Of a DNA stretch of 64,000 nucleotides, positions 49,060 through 64,000 are shown piece after piece (the first letter of the stretch is position 1; each line of letters begins with the position of its first letter). The stretch covers positions 24,872,049-24,936,048 of the forward strand of contig NC_136000.1 in assembly GCF_048128805.1 (NCBI RefSeq), written 5' to 3'. A program made the position numbers and the translations under genes. The notes below the pieces were generated by a model. That model had not been told where the DNA came from, searched no databases, and worked only from the letters and a program-made list of their open reading frames with translations. The DNA is from Centroberyx gerrardi (taxonomy: Eukaryota > Chordata > Actinopteri > Beryciformes > Berycidae).

Positions 49060-51540
49060 AAAATGAAAAGAACAGTCATACAATGTATGCACATTTTCCC
49101 TCTATACAATCTTGAATAATCTGCCTCTATGTGTATCTGCACAATCTGAGCTTCATTTGATGATTAACTGTCAGAGCAGCTTCATAAAGCCTCAAGTCCC
49201 AAAGACCTGTGACAATACCATCACTCAAGTTTGTGCTGACAGTTTTATGTAGGTTAACAGGACTGGGTCAACTTTGTTAAGCTCCATCAGCAGAGGTCAG
49301 TGTTTTTCACAGTATACTGTCAATCACTGTTATTATTACCCCTTTTTAAATCAAATCAAATATATATATCTGTGCTTCATTACTGTGATTCTCTCAACAT
49401 TCAACAAATGATAGAATTTGAAAATAAAACTGTCAAATTCAGCAACTATTCAAACCTCCTGATAGTGGCAAATTGAGTGTTTAGTCTCTGACTGCAGTGA
49501 AAGAAACCTGTCTTTACAGATTTGCTTTGTCCTGGTTTATTACTCTTTCCACACCAAATACCTCCATTGTGGATCCTTTGAGCTTTCATTTCCCCAGTCC
49601 ATTCTTAAAAATAATGAGTGTGTGCGCCGCTGATTTCCACATTCTGAGACAGCAAATAAGGCCAAAGTTGTCAGTAAACCATTTTTCACATGGTTTCCTG
49701 CCTAATTTACTCAGAAAAGTGAGTTGGCAAATTTGCTAGAAGGATGAAAACTGCACTATGTTTAATAGCAAAAGTGGCCTGGGGACAATAGCTGTGGGAC
49801 GAGAATGTAGACATCGAGGTACCAATGACTCCTCTGTTAGCACCACACTAGCCTGTTTTTCCACATCTACATACTGTGGCTTACAATCCACTGTGAAAGT
49901 AAGGCCAATATAACATAAGAGAGATACTTGGAGTGAGAAGTCTCTGATAAAGCAAAACAAATCTGTGGAGGAATTTCTCCACGAATGCAGCCACTGGTGC
50001 AGGAGGAGGGATCTTCATCAGGTAAAAAGGTGCAGTAAGTATCTTCATAATGTAGCTACAGTACACATTCTCTTACAGTTGGTTTATTGTGGATATTGTG
50101 GAAACTATCTGAACTGATGTTTATTATGGACATTGGGATTTTGTTGGTGGGTTTGTGTGTTGATGGAGGAATCTGGCTTGGCTGGACACCTGCAGTCCCT
50201 CTGCTCTGTTTTCTCCTCCACAGACAGACTTGCATCACAATTGCTCTGAAGATGAATTAATGCCAAATAGCTGTTAAACACTGTGAAGTTTTCAAAGTGA
50301 TCTGTTATGTATAATGAATTTGTTGAAAATGCCATAGCAAACTTTTGAATTCTCTATTTCAGCTAAACTATAAAGACTCACACGAGGACAGTTTAATGTT
50401 GATGATAGGCTACAGAAATACAACACAACATGTAAATCTAAGTCAGATCTGGCTGTTCATCTTGATGAACAATGCTTGTTCTATCAGACTAGTTGCCTTG
50501 GCCAGTGTCCATTTGTACAATGTTGGAATGATACACTGGCAGTACACTGGTACCCAGGTGACTATAATGTAATGGTAATATGATAAAATTGCCATTACAT
50601 AGTAGTCTTGCTCTATTTCTGTTATGCTGAGCAAGCCATAATGTAGTCAGCAGTGGTTTCCCTTTATTATCTAGCTGGTTGTTAACAAGATATCTCGCAA
50701 CGTTCAGATTTGGCTGAAATCTGGTGAACAGATAGCCCTTGGCTCAAAGATATAGCCTATTACAAATAGTTTGACGGTAATGTGGGATTGCCGCCCATTA
50801 GACTATTATGCTGCGTTCATGTACTGATGGGAAAGTCCGACATCTGGGATTTCCAAATGAGATGCTGAAAAATATTGCATTCACCTTCTTTTTTGTCGTA
50901 AAATCAATCCTAGGAGACAAACAATAAACAAACATAAACCATTACTGTAATGAGGCTGGAGAATTGTTCAGACACTTTTGTTTAGTTCCTTTATTTTACA
51001 GCATTTTGAACCTTACTGGGAAAAACGATTGGGTTAACGTTACTTTCGCTACAAGTTTCGCGTAGGTTTTATCTTTTGGTTAAAAAGTTAAAAAGTTAAT
51101 CATGGCAGGCAACATCCCTGTCATGACTCACGAAGTCTTTGCTGTGAGCAAATCCTCCTCCCTCCTCCCTCATCAGCCTCGCCTCCGCATCGACAGCTGA
51201 TGGCTAGCTGACGACGCTACGGAACTTAGCAAGCAGCTAGCGATGTAGCGCACGTTAAACAATGTGTAAGAGGCGTTAGCTAACTATCAAGTGAATATGT
51301 TGTGCTAGATATCAGCAAATGTGTGTTATGAGATATACGTGAGTCATGTAAATTTGCCTCTATATCGTGTTGTCAACCCGCGTTTGAGTACAACGCACAA
51401 AACATTGCTACTCACGTTAGCTAGCTAACTTGTCTAGCTTGCTAATACAGAATCAGGGGAGTCTTCTGCTCACAGGGTAACGTTAGCTACACACGTAGCT
51501 GTCTGACTGTTTTGTTAGCTACATTCTGCTGGCTTGGCTG
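49060..51540. other. Intergenic, pierce2-like gene to rspry1
   Basis: No gene was recognised; only short random frames occur. From about 51190 the sequence fills with GTTAGCTAGC-type words. A similar patch lies upstream of nup93, so these may mark promoter-proximal sequence. Confidence 0.45.
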
Positions 51541-51544
51541 CATT

Positions 51545-63781
<12,237 letters not shown>

Positions 63782-64000
63782 TAAGTACACACACGCACAT
63801 TTCCTAACTGTCTATCTTGCCCTCGTGCACACTGTCGCTCAGTCACATATCCCTTTTCAGACGAGCGTTTCTCTTTCTGTCTCTCTCTCTCTCTCTCGCT
63901 GTAGTGTCTTTAGTTTCAGTGGTTAGTCCTGCTCACTCACACTCTCTCTGCATGTGTCCAATTCTCATAAACTTGCATACTAAACAACCGTTGCTTGTTT

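Overview
This 64 kb window looks like teleost fish nuclear DNA. It carries spliced vertebrate genes with GT/AG introns, dense (GT)n, (GA)n and (GAAA)n microsatellites, hAT elements, Penelope-like and Ty3/gypsy retroelements, tRNA-derived SINE relics, and a 60-residue metallothionein of fish type. No bacterial, CRISPR or operon features were seen. Gene models come from reading splice sites and checking exon phase by hand; protein identities come from recognising family sequences, not from a database search.

Layout. 1-8.4 kb: 5' end of nup93 on the minus strand (two coding exons plus candidate untranslated exons), whose third intron runs off the left edge and holds a wrecked Gmr1-like Ty3/gypsy element. 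11.3-13.0 kb: steep1 (minus, two coding exons). 14.8-21.3 kb: a complete 13-exon class 4 semaphorin (minus). 22.4-26.6 kb: a transposon nest, with a head-to-head inverted pair of Penelope-like elements interrupted by a hAT element that is itself interrupted by another hAT element. 27.9-29.7 kb: metallothionein (minus) with TATA box and metal response elements. 32.8-37.1 kb: a divergent profilin (minus) with a hAT element and a hairpin in its last intron. 40.2-45.7 kb: sc5d (plus). 45.7-46.7 kb: anapc13 (minus), tail-to-tail with sc5d. 47.6-49.0 kb: pierce2-like gene (plus). 51.5-64 kb: rspry1 (plus), running off the right edge before its RING domain.

The genes are unrelated housekeeping or signalling genes: nuclear pore, STING trafficking, axon guidance or immune semaphorin, metal buffering, actin binding, cholesterol synthesis, APC/C, ciliary microtubule wall, RING/SPRY ubiquitin-ligase-like. 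I see no new multi-gene system. The most interesting items are a silent-site-diverged ghost copy of the nup93 start exon, an apparently single-event inverted Penelope dimer with equal 1160-bp arms inside one candidate target duplication, a steep1 intron made of transposon sequence that supplies its own splice acceptor, two in-frame starts of rspry1 with different predicted membrane fates, and CA/GT repeats next to most rspry1 5' splice sites.
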